Of a DNA stretch of 64,000 bases, positions 45,843 through 56,638 are shown piece after piece. Within the stretch, counting starts at the first letter, position 1, and each line of letters starts with the position of its first letter. The position numbers and the translations under genes are program-made. Origin of the DNA: Thioalkalivibrio sp. ALMg11 (lineage in GTDB: Bacteria; Pseudomonadota; Gammaproteobacteria; Ectothiorhodospirales; Ectothiorhodospiraceae); contig NZ_KB898877.1 in assembly GCF_000377905.1 (NCBI RefSeq), positions 1 to 64,000 on the forward strand, in the 5' to 3' direction. The notes below the pieces were generated by a model. The model was given only the letters and a program-made list of their open reading frames with translations. It had not been told where the DNA came from and did not search any database.

Positions 45843-48800
45843 TTGCTGCGTTCCGAGCTGTTGAGCATCGAGCAGCTCAAGCGCCACGCGGTGACGCTGG
45901 CCGAGCAGCATCGTATTGATCCCCGCCCCGGGCCGGACCGGTTGCTGCCCCGGCTGGCGGACAATGAGCGGGTTCTGATCGCGGCCTACGACGTCGTCAC
46001 CGGCAAGCGTACCGAGGCAGCGGGACAACGCATCGTGCCGGATGAGGCCTGGCTACTCGACAACTTCTACCTGATCGAGCAGCAGATCGGGATGGCGCGG
46101 CGGCATCTGCCCGACGGCTACAGCCGGCAGCTTCCGCACTTGGCCAATGGCCCGTCGGCGGGCTTCCCGCGCATCTACGATCTGGCGCTGGGACTGATCT
46201 CGCACATGGACGGCCGCGTTGATGGCGACAACGCCACCGAGTTCATCGCCGCCTATCAAACCGTCGAGCCCCTGAAACTGGGTGAGCTGTGGGCATTCCC
46301 GATCATGCTCCAGCTGGCGCTGCTGGAAAACCTGCGCCGCGTCGGGGTGCGCATCGCCCAGCGACGCGTGGAGCGCGACGCGGCCATCACCTGGGCGGAC
46401 CGCATGCTCGCCTCGGCCGAACGCGAACCCACACAGCTGATCCAATTGCTGGCCGAGTTTGCCAGTGCCGACGTGCCGCTGACCGCGCCGTTCGTGGAGG
46501 AGTTCTACGGCCGGCTCCAGGCCCAGGGGCCGGCCATGGCCTTCGTGCAGACCTGGGTCGAGCAGAGATTGCTGGAACAGGGGGTGAGCACCACCGGATT
46601 GTCCGAGGCGTATGGACGCACGGCTGCCGCCAACCAGATTTCCATCGCCAACAGCATCGGCAGCCTGCGCTTCATTGCCGCCATGGACTGGAAGCAGTAT
46701 GTCGAGTCCCTCAGCGTCGTCGAACGGATCCTCCGCGAGGATCCAATGGCAAGCTACGCAAGCCAGGACTTCGCGACCCGCGACCGTTATCGGCACGTCA
46801 TCGAGGAAGTGGCCCGACAGAGCGGCAGCAGTGAAGCGACGGTGGCACGCGAAGCCATCGGTCTGGCGGAGGCAGCGGCCACGCACGGGAACCACCGGGA
46901 CCGCCATGCGCATGTGGGCTACTACCTGATCGACCGGGGCCGGGAGGACCTGGAGCATGCAGCGGGCTACCAGCCCTCGTGGCGATCCCGTCTCCGTCGG
47001 GTGGTTCGAGAGCAGAGCCTGCCCCTGTATCTGGGCCCCATCCTGTTGCTCACGCTTCTCGTGGCGGCCGTTGTGGCAGCCCTCGGAGGGTTCGGGCCCG
47101 GTGACGGGCGGACCTGGCTGCTTGCGCTTCCGCTCTTCATCGCCGCCTCGGCGCTCGCGATCTCGCTGGTCAACCTCCTGTTCACGCGCGTCCTGCCACC
47201 GCGCGCCCTGCCCCGCATGGACTTTTCCCGCGGCATTCCCGACCGCCACCGCACCATGGTGGTCGTGCCCACCCTGCTGGGAAGCCCGCAGGACGTCGAT
47301 GATCTGCTCGAGGCCATGGAGATCCGCTATCTCGGCAATCGAGATCCCAATCTGTTCTTCGCCCTCCTGACGGACTTCCGCGACGCTCCCGAACAAACCA
47401 TGCCCGGGGATGAGACCCTGCTCGCCCATGCCCGTCGCGCGGTCGAGGAACTCAACCAGACCTACGCCGACGACCGCCCCTGCATCTTCTATCTGTTCCA
47501 CCGACCCCGGGTGTGGAATCCATTCGAGCAGATATGGATGGGCCATGAGCGCAAGCGCGGCAAGCTGGAGCAGTTCAACGCGCGGCTCCGAGGCGAAGCC
47601 CTGACCGCCTTCACCGATATGGTTGGGGATCCGTCCGTGCTCGCGGAGATCCAGTACGTCATCACCCTGGATACCGATACGCAACTGCCGCGCGACGCCG
47701 CCCGCGCCCTGGTCGGCAATCTGGCACATCCGCTCAATCGCCCGGTCTACGATCCCGACAAGGGCCGCGTGGTGGAGGGCTATGCGATCCTGCAGCCGCG
47801 CGCGACGATCAGTCTGACCAGCGCCGAGCAGTCGAACTTCAGCCGATTGTTTGCGGGTGAATCCGGCCTCGACCCGTATACCCGTGAAGTCTCGGACATC
47901 TACCAGGATGTGTTCGGCGAAGGCTCGTTCATCGGCAAGGGCATCTATGACGTGGATGCGTTCCGGCAGGCCGTCGACGGACGCTTTCCGGACAATCTGA
48001 TCCTCAGTCACGACCTGCTCGAAAGCGGATATGCGCGTTCGGCCCTGGTGACCGATATCGAACTGATCGAGGAGCATCCGGCCAGTGTTGCCATCGAGGC
48101 CAGTCGGCGGCACCGCTGGATACGCGGCGACTGGCAACTGGCCGGCTGGCTGCGGCCGCGCGTACCGGGGCCGCCCGGCCCCGACGGATCCATGGGACCG
48201 CGCCAGCCGAACCCGCTCTCGGCCCTGTCGCGCTGGAAACTGTTCGACAACCTGCGGCGCAGCCTGGTCGCGCCCGCGCTTGTGCTCCTCCTCGCAGGGG
48301 GCTGGCTGCTGGGTCCGGCGTGGCTGTGGACCCTCCTCGTCGCGGGCGTGGTGTTCCTGCCCACCCTGCTGTCCAGCATCATCGACCTGATCGACAAGCC
48401 AAGCGGACGCGACTGGGCGGATCACTTGAATCTGACCGGACGGTCGACCGGCCGGCCGCTTCTGCTCTCCCTGCTGACCCTGGCCTTCCTGCCCTACGAC
48501 GCGCGGATCAGCGTGGGTGCGATCCTGCACTCGGGCATCCGCATGCTGTACACGCGAAGCGGCCTGCTGCTGTGGCACCTGCCCTCGTACGCCCGCCGCA
48601 ACGCCCGCCAGACGCCAGTCGGCTTTTTCCGGGAGATGGCGATCGCACCCGGTCTTGCTGTGGTGCTGGGCGGGCTACTGACCATTACGGGAAGTCCGGT
48701 GGCGGTTTGGCTTGCCGCCGCCCCCATCCTGCTGCTGTGGCTGGTCTCACCGGCGCTCGGCTGGTGGATCAGTCGGCCGCGGATCGTTTCCACCCCGGAC

Positions 48801-51800
48801 CTGACCGACGATCAACGCGCCTTCCTGCGGGCCGTGGCCCGACGCACCTGGCGCTATTTCCTGGATGTCGTCGGTCCCGAAGACCACTGGCTCCCGCCGG
48901 ACAATGTCCAGGAATCCCCGGCACCGGCGATCGCAACCCGGACCTCGCCGACCAACATGGGCATGGCGCTACTGGCCGATCTGGCGGCGGTGGATTTCGG
49001 CTATCTCACGACCGGGGAATGCCTGCAGCGCCTCGGCAATACCGTGGCCTCAATGGAAAAGCTGGAACGCTACCGCGGGCATTTCTACAACTGGTACGAC
49101 ACCCGCACGTTGCAACCCCTCCAGCCGCAGTACGTATCGTCGGTGGACAGCGGCAACCTGGCCGGCAGCCTGCTCACCCTGCAGGCCGGGCTGGAGGAAC
49201 TGAAGCATCAACCGATACTGGCCGCGAACGCATGGCAGGGACTACAGGACACCCTGCAGGTGCTCGCCGAACACTTGCCCCCTGGTTCTGCGCCCGAGTT
49301 GACGAAAACCGTCGGCCGGCTGCAGGAGACCCTGCGCGCCCTGTTACTGAACGGACCCGCGCAAACCCTGGCGGACGCCAGCAGTGCGTTGAGCGAGCTT
49401 CAACGCCTCGGTGGCGTGCTCCTCGAGGAGCCGCCGCCAGGTACCGACATCGACCCTGAACTGGATGCCTGGACGCAGGCATTCCAGCGACAGTCCCAGG
49501 CCCTGCAGGAAGAGTTCGCAACGCTGGTTCCCGCCACATGGCCGGACAACGGCCTCCCGACTCTGGCGGAACTGGCGCGGGCGGATTCCGAAGGTGCCGG
49601 CGCCCGGGCGCAGATTGACCTCATCGATGATTTGATCGGTCGTTGCGGGGCACTGGCGACGATGGATTTCGAGTTTCTCTACGACGTACCGCGCGACCTG
49701 CTGGCCATCGGCTATGACGTCACCGAACGGCGCCGTGACCCATCGTGCTACGACCTGCTGGCATCGGAAGCCCGCCTGGCCAGTTTCCTGCTCATCGCGC
49801 AGGGGCAGGTGCCGCAGAAGCACTGGTTCACCCTCGGCCGCCTGCTGACCCGCCATGGAGGCAACGTCAGCCTGATCTCGTGGAGCGGCTCCATGTTCGA
49901 ATACCTGATGCCGCAGCTCATCATGCCGAGCTACGCCCATACCCTGCTGGATCAGACCGGCAAGGCGGCAGTGGCGCGCCAGATCGAATACGGCCGGCAA
50001 CGCGCAGTGCCCTGGGGAATATCCGAGTCCTGTTACAGCGCCACTGATCTCGACCAGGTGTACCAGTACCGCGCCTTCGGCGTGCCCGGCCTCGGCCTGA
50101 AGCGCGGGCTGGGCGATGACCTGGTGATCGCGCCTTACGCCAGCGCCCTGGCACTGACCGTGGCACCGCAGGACGCCTGCCGTAACCTCCAGACCCTGGC
50201 CGATCAGGGGTTCCTCGGCGCCTACGGGTTCTACGAGGCAATCGACTACACGGCGACGCGCGTGCCGCACGGCAATCCGCATGCCGTCGTGCGCTCCTTC
50301 ATGGCACACCACCAGGGCATGAGCCTGCTCGCCTTTGCCCATGTCCTGCTCGACCAGCCAATGCAGCGCCGTTTCATGTCCGACCCGCTGGTGCGGGCGA
50401 CCGAATTGCTGCTCCAGGAACGGGTGCCGAAGAAGGGCGCCACCCTGCACCCGCATGCCGCGGAGGTCAGCGCCGCCGCCCGCCCCTCCGGCGCGGACAC
50501 CGGTTCGATCATGCGCGTATTCACCGACCCGGACACGCCGATGCCCGAGGTTCATCTGCTGTCGAACGGCCGCTACCACGTCGTGGCAACCCATGCCGGA
50601 GGCAGCGCCAGCCGCTGGCGCGACCTCGCCGTCACCCGTTGGCGCGAGGATGCCACCACCGATGGCTGGGGCACGTTCATCTACCTGCGCGACCGCGACA
50701 GCGGGGAATACTGGTCGACAGGGCACCAACCCACCCTGCGCCGCGCCGACCACTACGAGGCGATCTTCGTCCAGGGGCGCGCGGAATACCGCCGCCGCGA
50801 TCACGCCATCGAGGCCCACACCGAGATCTGTGTATCGCCCGAGGACGATGTCGAGATCCGCCGCGTCACCCTGACCAACCAGTCGTCCAGTACCCGCCAC
50901 ATCGAGGTGACCAGCTACGCGGAGGTGGTCCTTGCGCCGTTGAACGCCGACCTCGCGCACCGCTCGTTCAGCAATCTGTTCGTGCAAACGGAGATCCTGC
51001 CAGAGCGCCAGGCGATCCTCTGCACCCGGCGCCCACGCACGCCGGGCGAACAGGTGCCGTGGATGTTCCACCTGATGGCGGCCCCGGGTGCGACGACCGA
51101 CGAACCCTCCTACGAGACCGACCGTGCCCGCTTCATCGGCCGCGGGCGCAGCGCAGCCAACCCGCTGGTGCTCGACAACCCGGACAGCGAGGCGGCCCTG
51201 TCCAATACGGATGGGCCGGTGCTCGATCCCGTGGTAGCGATCCGCCGCACCCTGACCCTGGCGCCCGACGAGTCGGCCAGCGTGCAGATCATCTCCGGGG
51301 CCGTGGATACCCGCGAGACCGCACTCGCCCTGCTGGAGAAGTATTGCGATCGCTACTTCGTCGAGCGGGCATTCGAGATGGCCTGGTTCCAGAGCCAGGA
51401 GGTGTTGCGCCACATCAATGCCACCGAAGTCGATGCCCAGGTCTTCGGTCGCCTGGCCAGTTCGGTCGTCTACGGCAACGCCCTGCGCCGCGCCAAGCCC
51501 GCCACCATCGCCCGCAACCGGCTGGGACAGTCCGGGCTGTGGCGCTTCGGTATCTCGGGTGACCTGCCCATCGTCCTGTTGCACATCCGCGACCTCGATC
51601 GCATCGGGCTGGTCAGACAGATTCTGCAGGCCCACACCTACTGGCGCCTGAAGGGCCTGGCCGCGGACCTGGTGATCGTGAACGAGGACTTCTCGGGCTA
51701 CCGGGCCCTGCTCCAGGATCGGATCCTGGGGCTGATCCACGCAGGACCCGAGGCGCAGGTCGTCGACCACCCCGGCGGCGTCTTCGTGCGGCGTGCCGAG

Positions 51801-54482
51801 GAACTGACCGAGGACGAACGGGTGCTGCTACAGACAGTGGCCCGGATCGTCTTCAGCGACACGGCCAAGACCCTGAGCGAAGAGATGGAGCGGAGGGTGT
51901 CGGCAAAGTCGCTGGATCGGCGAGTCTCGAAGATGGGACGGTCGGTCGATCGGCGCCGCTCAAAGCTGGGCCGGTCGGTGGACCGGCGCGTGACCGCGAC
52001 GCGTGCCTCGGACCTGCTGGAGCCCGCAAAGCCAGCCACCACCGAAGTGATCCATCCGCTGGCGTCACGCGAGCGGGTCTTCAGCAACGGGCTGGGCGGC
52101 TTCACCCCCGACGGGCATGAATACGTGGTCACCCTGGAACCCGGCGAGACGACCCCGGCGCCCTGGGTCAACGTCATCGCCAGCCCCTACATTGGCACGG
52201 TCATCAGCGAGAGCGGCAGTGCCTACACCTGGGTCGAGAACGCGCACGAGTTCCGCCTCACCACCTGGCACAACGACCCGCTCTCCGACGCCAGCGGCGA
52301 GGCCTTCTACATCCGCGACGAGGAGACCGGGACGTTCTGGTCGCCCACGCCGCTGCCGGCCCGCGGCCAATCCGGCTACGTATGCCGGCACGGGTTTGGC
52401 TACAGCGTGTTCGAGCACGCCGAGTCGGAGATCACCTCGGAGCTGTATACCTACGTCGCCATGGACGCTCCGGTGAAGATCGTGCGGGTCAAACTGAGCA
52501 ACACATCGCAGCGGCCACGCAGCCTGTCGCTGACCGGGTATTGGGAACTGGTGCTCGGCGAGTGGCGGCACGCGAACATGATGCACATCGTCACCGAAAC
52601 GGATGCGCAAACCGGGGCGCTGCTGGCACGCAATGCCTACGGCCGCGAATGCGCCAACCGGGTCGTGTTTGCCCATGTCGGCGGGCGCGAGCGCTGGATA
52701 AGCGGGAGTCGCGACGAATTCATTGGCCGCAACCACTCGCTAACCAACCCGGAGGCGATGCGCCGTAAACGACTGTCCGGCAAGACCGGCCCCGGCCTCG
52801 ACCCGTGCGCCGCGCTCCAGACCCGGATCGACCTGGCCGCAGGAGAGGAACAAGAGATCGTGTTCGTCTTCGGTGCGGCCGCCAACGCCGACGAGGCGCG
52901 CCAGTACATCCAGCGATTCGGCGGACGCGCAGGCGCGCGACACGCACTCGAAGCGGTCTGGGAACACTGGAATCACACGCTGGGCGCAGTGAATGTCGAC
53001 ACCCCCGACCCCGCCCTGAACGTGCTGGCCAACGGCTGGCTGGTGTATCAGACCATATCGTGCCGGCTGTGGGGCCGCAGCGGCTATTACCAGTCCGGCG
53101 GTGCCTACGGGTTCCGTGACCAATTGCAGGACACCATGGCGCTCGTGCATGCCACGCCATGGCTGGCCCGTGAGCAACTGCTTCGCTGTGCCGGACGCCA
53201 GTTCCCGCAGGGCGACGTGCAGCATTGGTGGCACCCGCCCAACGGCCAGGGCGTGCGCACCCGGTTCTCCGACGACTACCTGTGGCTACCGTATGCCGCC
53301 TGTCGTTATGTGGCGGCCACGGGCGACACCGGCGTGCTCGACGAGTCCATTCCCTTCCTGGAAGGCCGCGAACTCCAGGCCGACGAGGAGGCCTACTACG
53401 ACCAGCCGCAAACCTCGGCCGAAACGGCCAGCCTCTACGAACACTGCGTCCGCGCCCTCCGGCACGGCCTGCGTTTCGGCGTGCACCATTTGCCACTGAT
53501 GGGCTGCGGCGACTGGAACGACGGGATGAATCTGGTCGGTAACGAGGGCAAGGGCGAGAGCGTGTGGCTGGCGTGGTTCCTGTTCGAGAACCTCGAGTTA
53601 TTCGCCGACCTCGCGCGCAACCACGGCGACTCGGATTTTGCCGAGTTGTGCACCGCGCAGGCCGAAGCGCTTCGCAGCAACATTGAAGCCGAAGCCTGGG
53701 ACGGTGCCTGGTACCGCCGCGCCTGGTTCGACAACGGCACGCCCCTGGGTTCGTCCAGCAACGAGGAGTGCCGGATTGATTCGATCAGCCAGAGCTGGGC
53801 GCTCCTCTCCGGTGGCGGCGATCCGCTGCGCGCCCGCCAGGCGATGGCGGCGGTGGACACGCACCTCGTGCGACGCGACGAGCGGATCATCCAGCTGCTC
53901 GACCCGCCCTTCGATCACTCCGACCTGGAACCGGGGTACATAAAGGGCTATATACCCGGTGTGCGCGAAAACGGCGGCCAATACACCCATGCGGCGATCT
54001 GGACCACGATGGCATTCGCCAGGATGGGCGACACGGAACGCGCCTGGGAATTCTTCGCCATGCTCAATCCCATCCACCAGGGCAGTACCCCGGAGGCGAT
54101 CGAACGCTACCGGGTCGAGCCCTACGTGATGTGCGCGGATATCTACGGCGCCCCACCGCATACCGGCCGCGGCGGCTGGACCTGGTATACCGGAGCGGCG
54201 GGCTGGATGTACCGGCTAACGGTCGAGACCCTGCTTGGCCTGCACCTGGAAGCGGACCATCTGCGCATTGCGCCCTGCGTCCCTGCGGACTGGGACGCCT
54301 ACCGCATCCACTACCGCTACCGCGAGACGGTCTACCACATCACCATCCGGCCGAGCGGGGAACCAGTAGGTCAGGAGACCCGCATGACGGTGGACGGTGT
54401 CGAGCAGCCGGATTCACGCATCCCATTGGTGGACGACCACCAGGAGCATCATGTCGAACTCCATCTCGTTACAAAGGCGTGA
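45843..54482 (+). CDS. Cyclic beta-1,2-glucan synthase homologue (NdvB/ChvB type)
   Basis: Protein of at least 2879 residues, the full length of rhizobial NdvB/ChvB. Order: N-terminal domain (LLRSELLSIEQLKRHA onward), two membrane helices (about 395-450), an inverting glycosyltransferase domain with ITLDTDTQLP (about 608), FGEGSFIGKGIYDVDAF and RHRWIRGDWQL, further membrane helices (about 815-970), a glycoamylase-like domain (about 1000-1500) and a GH94 phosphorylase-like part with MGCGDWNDGMN (near 2556). NdvB makes periplasmic cyclic glucans for osmoadaptation from UDP-glucose. No NdvA exporter is adjacent. TTG 45843 is the first usual start; CTG 45741/45750 or ATC 45774 behind AGGAG are possible. 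Confidence 0.85.
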   Translation: MLRSELLSIEQLKRHAVTLAEQHRIDPRPGPDRLLPRLADNERVLIAAYDVVTGKRTEAAGQRIVPDEAWLLDNFYLIEQQIGMARRHLPDGYSRQLPHLANGPSAGFPRIYDLALGLISHMDGRVDGDNATEFIAAYQTVEPLKLGELWAFPIMLQLALLENLRRVGVRIAQRRVERDAAITWADRMLASAEREPTQLIQLLAEFASADVPLTAPFVEEFYGRLQAQGPAMAFVQTWVEQRLLEQGVSTTGLSEAYGRTAAANQISIANSIGSLRFIAAMDWKQYVESLSVVERILREDPMASYASQDFATRDRYRHVIEEVARQSGSSEATVAREAIGLAEAAATHGNHRDRHAHVGYYLIDRGREDLEHAAGYQPSWRSRLRRVVREQSLPLYLGPILLLTLLVAAVVAALGGFGPGDGRTWLLALPLFIAASALAISLVNLLFTRVLPPRALPRMDFSRGIPDRHRTMVVVPTLLGSPQDVDDLLEAMEIRYLGNRDPNLFFALLTDFRDAPEQTMPGDETLLAHARRAVEELNQTYADDRPCIFYLFHRPRVWNPFEQIWMGHERKRGKLEQFNARLRGEALTAFTDMVGDPSVLAEIQYVITLDTDTQLPRDAARALVGNLAHPLNRPVYDPDKGRVVEGYAILQPRATISLTSAEQSNFSRLFAGESGLDPYTREVSDIYQDVFGEGSFIGKGIYDVDAFRQAVDGRFPDNLILSHDLLESGYARSALVTDIELIEEHPASVAIEASRRHRWIRGDWQLAGWLRPRVPGPPGPDGSMGPRQPNPLSALSRWKLFDNLRRSLVAPALVLLLAGGWLLGPAWLWTLLVAGVVFLPTLLSSIIDLIDKPSGRDWADHLNLTGRSTGRPLLLSLLTLAFLPYDARISVGAILHSGIRMLYTRSGLLLWHLPSYARRNARQTPVGFFREMAIAPGLAVVLGGLLTITGSPVAVWLAAAPILLLWLVSPALGWWISRPRIVSTPDLTDDQRAFLRAVARRTWRYFLDVVGPEDHWLPPDNVQESPAPAIATRTSPTNMGMALLADLAAVDFGYLTTGECLQRLGNTVASMEKLERYRGHFYNWYDTRTLQPLQPQYVSSVDSGNLAGSLLTLQAGLEELKHQPILAANAWQGLQDTLQVLAEHLPPGSAPELTKTVGRLQETLRALLLNGPAQTLADASSALSELQRLGGVLLEEPPPGTDIDPELDAWTQAFQRQSQALQEEFATLVPATWPDNGLPTLAELARADSEGAGARAQIDLIDDLIGRCGALATMDFEFLYDVPRDLLAIGYDVTERRRDPSCYDLLASEARLASFLLIAQGQVPQKHWFTLGRLLTRHGGNVSLISWSGSMFEYLMPQLIMPSYAHTLLDQTGKAAVARQIEYGRQRAVPWGISESCYSATDLDQVYQYRAFGVPGLGLKRGLGDDLVIAPYASALALTVAPQDACRNLQTLADQGFLGAYGFYEAIDYTATRVPHGNPHAVVRSFMAHHQGMSLLAFAHVLLDQPMQRRFMSDPLVRATELLLQERVPKKGATLHPHAAEVSAAARPSGADTGSIMRVFTDPDTPMPEVHLLSNGRYHVVATHAGGSASRWRDLAVTRWREDATTDGWGTFIYLRDRDSGEYWSTGHQPTLRRADHYEAIFVQGRAEYRRRDHAIEAHTEICVSPEDDVEIRRVTLTNQSSSTRHIEVTSYAEVVLAPLNADLAHRSFSNLFVQTEILPERQAILCTRRPRTPGEQVPWMFHLMAAPGATTDEPSYETDRARFIGRGRSAANPLVLDNPDSEAALSNTDGPVLDPVVAIRRTLTLAPDESASVQIISGAVDTRETALALLEKYCDRYFVERAFEMAWFQSQEVLRHINATEVDAQVFGRLASSVVYGNALRRAKPATIARNRLGQSGLWRFGISGDLPIVLLHIRDLDRIGLVRQILQAHTYWRLKGLAADLVIVNEDFSGYRALLQDRILGLIHAGPEAQVVDHPGGVFVRRAEELTEDERVLLQTVARIVFSDTAKTLSEEMERRVSAKSLDRRVSKMGRSVDRRRSKLGRSVDRRVTATRASDLLEPAKPATTEVIHPLASRERVFSNGLGGFTPDGHEYVVTLEPGETTPAPWVNVIASPYIGTVISESGSAYTWVENAHEFRLTTWHNDPLSDASGEAFYIRDEETGTFWSPTPLPARGQSGYVCRHGFGYSVFEHAESEITSELYTYVAMDAPVKIVRVKLSNTSQRPRSLSLTGYWELVLGEWRHANMMHIVTETDAQTGALLARNAYGRECANRVVFAHVGGRERWISGSRDEFIGRNHSLTNPEAMRRKRLSGKTGPGLDPCAALQTRIDLAAGEEQEIVFVFGAAANADEARQYIQRFGGRAGARHALEAVWEHWNHTLGAVNVDTPDPALNVLANGWLVYQTISCRLWGRSGYYQSGGAYGFRDQLQDTMALVHATPWLAREQLLRCAGRQFPQGDVQHWWHPPNGQGVRTRFSDDYLWLPYAACRYVAATGDTGVLDESIPFLEGRELQADEEAYYDQPQTSAETASLYEHCVRALRHGLRFGVHHLPLMGCGDWNDGMNLVGNEGKGESVWLAWFLFENLELFADLARNHGDSDFAELCTAQAEALRSNIEAEAWDGAWYRRAWFDNGTPLGSSSNEECRIDSISQSWALLSGGGDPLRARQAMAAVDTHLVRRDERIIQLLDPPFDHSDLEPGYIKGYIPGVRENGGQYTHAAIWTTMAFARMGDTERAWEFFAMLNPIHQGSTPEAIERYRVEPYVMCADIYGAPPHTGRGGWTWYTGAAGWMYRLTVETLLGLHLEADHLRIAPCVPADWDAYRIHYRYRETVYHITIRPSGEPVGQETRMTVDGVEQPDSRIPLVDDHQEHHVELHLVTKA

Positions 54483-54766
54483 TCACGCCCGCACCGGCCA
54501 GCGACAGAGGCAGGGTTGCCCAAGCACCCTGGGCAACGAGCCAGGAGACATGGCGACACCCATCGAACTAACGGCGTGTACGGTAACGCACAGACCCCCC
54601 TGTGGTATCGGTGCCACGGTGGCGCAAGAGCGTTCGACCCGGCGCGGTGTCCGCGCGGCGTTGCCATCATCACGTGCCCGGTCGAGCCGATTATGCGAAC
54701 TGATACGGGGGTAGACGCATGGGGACACAAAGGGCACCGAGCCTCGAACACAATAGGGACAACACC

Positions 54767-56638
54767 ATGGGGCAGAAACACCAGACGAGGAGTGCCTTGC
54801 GGCTCGCGGCGGAGGCCCGGCTCGAAGATGCCACACCCAAGGAGTCCCCCGAATCCTCCCAGGCGCTCGTGCACGAACTCCAGGTTAACCAGATCGAACT
54901 GGAGATGCAGAACGAGGCCCTGCGTCAGGCCCAGCATGAACTGGAAGAATCGCGTAACCGCTATGTCGATCTCTTCGAATCCGCCCCGGTGGCCTATGTC
55001 ATCCTTGCGCGCGATGGCCGGTTGACGGACGCCAATCAGCTCGCCACCCGGCTCCTGGGACGCACCCCGGCACAGCTTCTGCAATATACCTTCGACCAGT
55101 TCATTGCCCCCTGCGACCGGGAACGATGGAAGGAACAGTCCGCGGCCGTGTGGGCGGGCACCCTCGACGCGCCCCAGGAGGCCGAGCTTCTACTCCAAAA
55201 TGCGGAGGGCTCGCAGTTCCCGGCCCAACTGCAATGCGGCGCGTTGGACCCCTCCCACACCGGGACCACCATGCGCATCGCGTTCTTCGACATCACTGAA
55301 CGCGCCGAGGCCGCGGCAGAGATCCACCGGCTGGCCTATTTCGATGCGCTGACCGGCCTTCCCAACCGCCGCCTGCTACTGGACCGCCTGGCCCAGACGC
55401 TGGCGACATCCGAGCGCAAGGGCCTCTACGGCGCGATCGTGTTTCTCGACCTCGACGATTTCAAGGTGCTCAACGATACCCGGGGTCACGACGCCGGCGA
55501 TCGGCTACTCGCCGAGGTGGGACAGCGCCTGCGTGCCGGGCTGCGCGAAGGCGATACCGTGGCGCGCATGGGGGGCGACGAGTTCGTAGTGATCCTGGAC
55601 GGCCTGGGCCCGACCCAGGAAAGCGCGGCCCTGCTCGCCCAGAACATTGGCGAAAAGCTGCGGCAGAGCATTGCAGAGCCCGTCGATCTCGGGGAGTTCG
55701 TGTTCCACTGCACGACCAGTATCGGGGTGCGCCTGTTCGGCCCGGGCGAAACGCAGGCGGAATTGCTCCAGCATGCCGATCTGGCCTTGTACAGGGCGAA
55801 ATCGGCCGGTCGCAATCGGGTGATCTTCTTCGACCCGTCCATGCAGGCGGTGCTGGATGCGCGGGGCCGGCTGGAGGACGCCCTGGGCCGCGCGCTGCGC
55901 GAGGGACAGCTCGAACTGCACTATCAGCCCCGATTCGATGGAGAACGGCGTGTGGTGGGGGCCGAGTCTCTGCTGCGCTGGAGGCATCCGAAACACGGTC
56001 TGATGACGCCCAACGACTTCCTGGGGATCGCCGCGCAAACGGGTCTGATCTTGCCCATCGGGCGCTGGGTGCTGGAAATCGCCTGCGCCCAGCTCGCCAC
56101 CTGGTCACAGGATCCAGCCACCCGTGAACTCACCCTGGCGGTCAATATCAGCGCCCTGGAGTTCCGGCAGTCCGATTTCCTCGACATGGTCCGCCAGGCG
56201 CTGGATTCCAGTGGCGCCAGTCCGGAGAAGCTGACCCTGGAGCTGACCGAGGGCGCGACTCTGGACAGCAGTGAAGAAACCATGTGCCGGGCGCGACAGC
56301 TCAGGGAACTCGGCGTTCGCTTGTCGGTGGACGATTTCGGAACGGGTTGGTCGTCCCTGTCTCGCCTGACACGGCTTCAACTCCAGGAAATCAAGATCGA
56401 CCGATCGCTGGTGTTCAACATGGGTCAAGCGGGGACCGACACGACCCTTGTGTCCGCCATCATCGCCCTGGCCAAGAGCCTCGGCCTGGCGACCGTTGCC
56501 GAAGGCGTGGAGACCGAGGCACAACGTCACTTCCTCGCTGCCGAGGGTTGCGACACCTTCCAGGGTTTCCTGTTCAGCGCCCCGTTGCCACTGGAGGGTT
56601 TTCAGCGCCTCCTGCGGCACGCGAAACCGGGCTCTTAA
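54767..56638 (+). CDS. PAS-GGDEF-EAL cyclic-di-GMP signalling protein
   Basis: Protein of 623 residues. A helical N-terminus (HELQVNQIELEMQNEALRQA) precedes a PAS domain (about 70-190), a GGDEF domain with ARMGGDEFVVI and an EAL domain in which EAL reads ESL (VVGAESLLRWRHP), while the other catalytic residues (NISALEF, LELTEG, DDFGTGWSS, KIDRSL, AEGVET) are present. Both synthesis and hydrolysis of cyclic-di-GMP are possible. The ATG at 54767 has a usable upstream site; 16 in-frame codons before it are weak. The N-terminal helix resembles that of the PAS protein at 60918, so the two may share an input. Confidence 0.87.
   Translation: MGQKHQTRSALRLAAEARLEDATPKESPESSQALVHELQVNQIELEMQNEALRQAQHELEESRNRYVDLFESAPVAYVILARDGRLTDANQLATRLLGRTPAQLLQYTFDQFIAPCDRERWKEQSAAVWAGTLDAPQEAELLLQNAEGSQFPAQLQCGALDPSHTGTTMRIAFFDITERAEAAAEIHRLAYFDALTGLPNRRLLLDRLAQTLATSERKGLYGAIVFLDLDDFKVLNDTRGHDAGDRLLAEVGQRLRAGLREGDTVARMGGDEFVVILDGLGPTQESAALLAQNIGEKLRQSIAEPVDLGEFVFHCTTSIGVRLFGPGETQAELLQHADLALYRAKSAGRNRVIFFDPSMQAVLDARGRLEDALGRALREGQLELHYQPRFDGERRVVGAESLLRWRHPKHGLMTPNDFLGIAAQTGLILPIGRWVLEIACAQLATWSQDPATRELTLAVNISALEFRQSDFLDMVRQALDSSGASPEKLTLELTEGATLDSSEETMCRARQLRELGVRLSVDDFGTGWSSLSRLTRLQLQEIKIDRSLVFNMGQAGTDTTLVSAIIALAKSLGLATVAEGVETEAQRHFLAAEGCDTFQGFLFSAPLPLEGFQRLLRHAKPGS

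Noticed and set aside
46053-48578. Long open frame on the minus strand opposite the glucan synthase (841 codons), and a similar one at 49344-51770
   Set aside because: Rich in Gln, Arg and Gly with no domain; typical mirror frame of a GC-rich coding strand.
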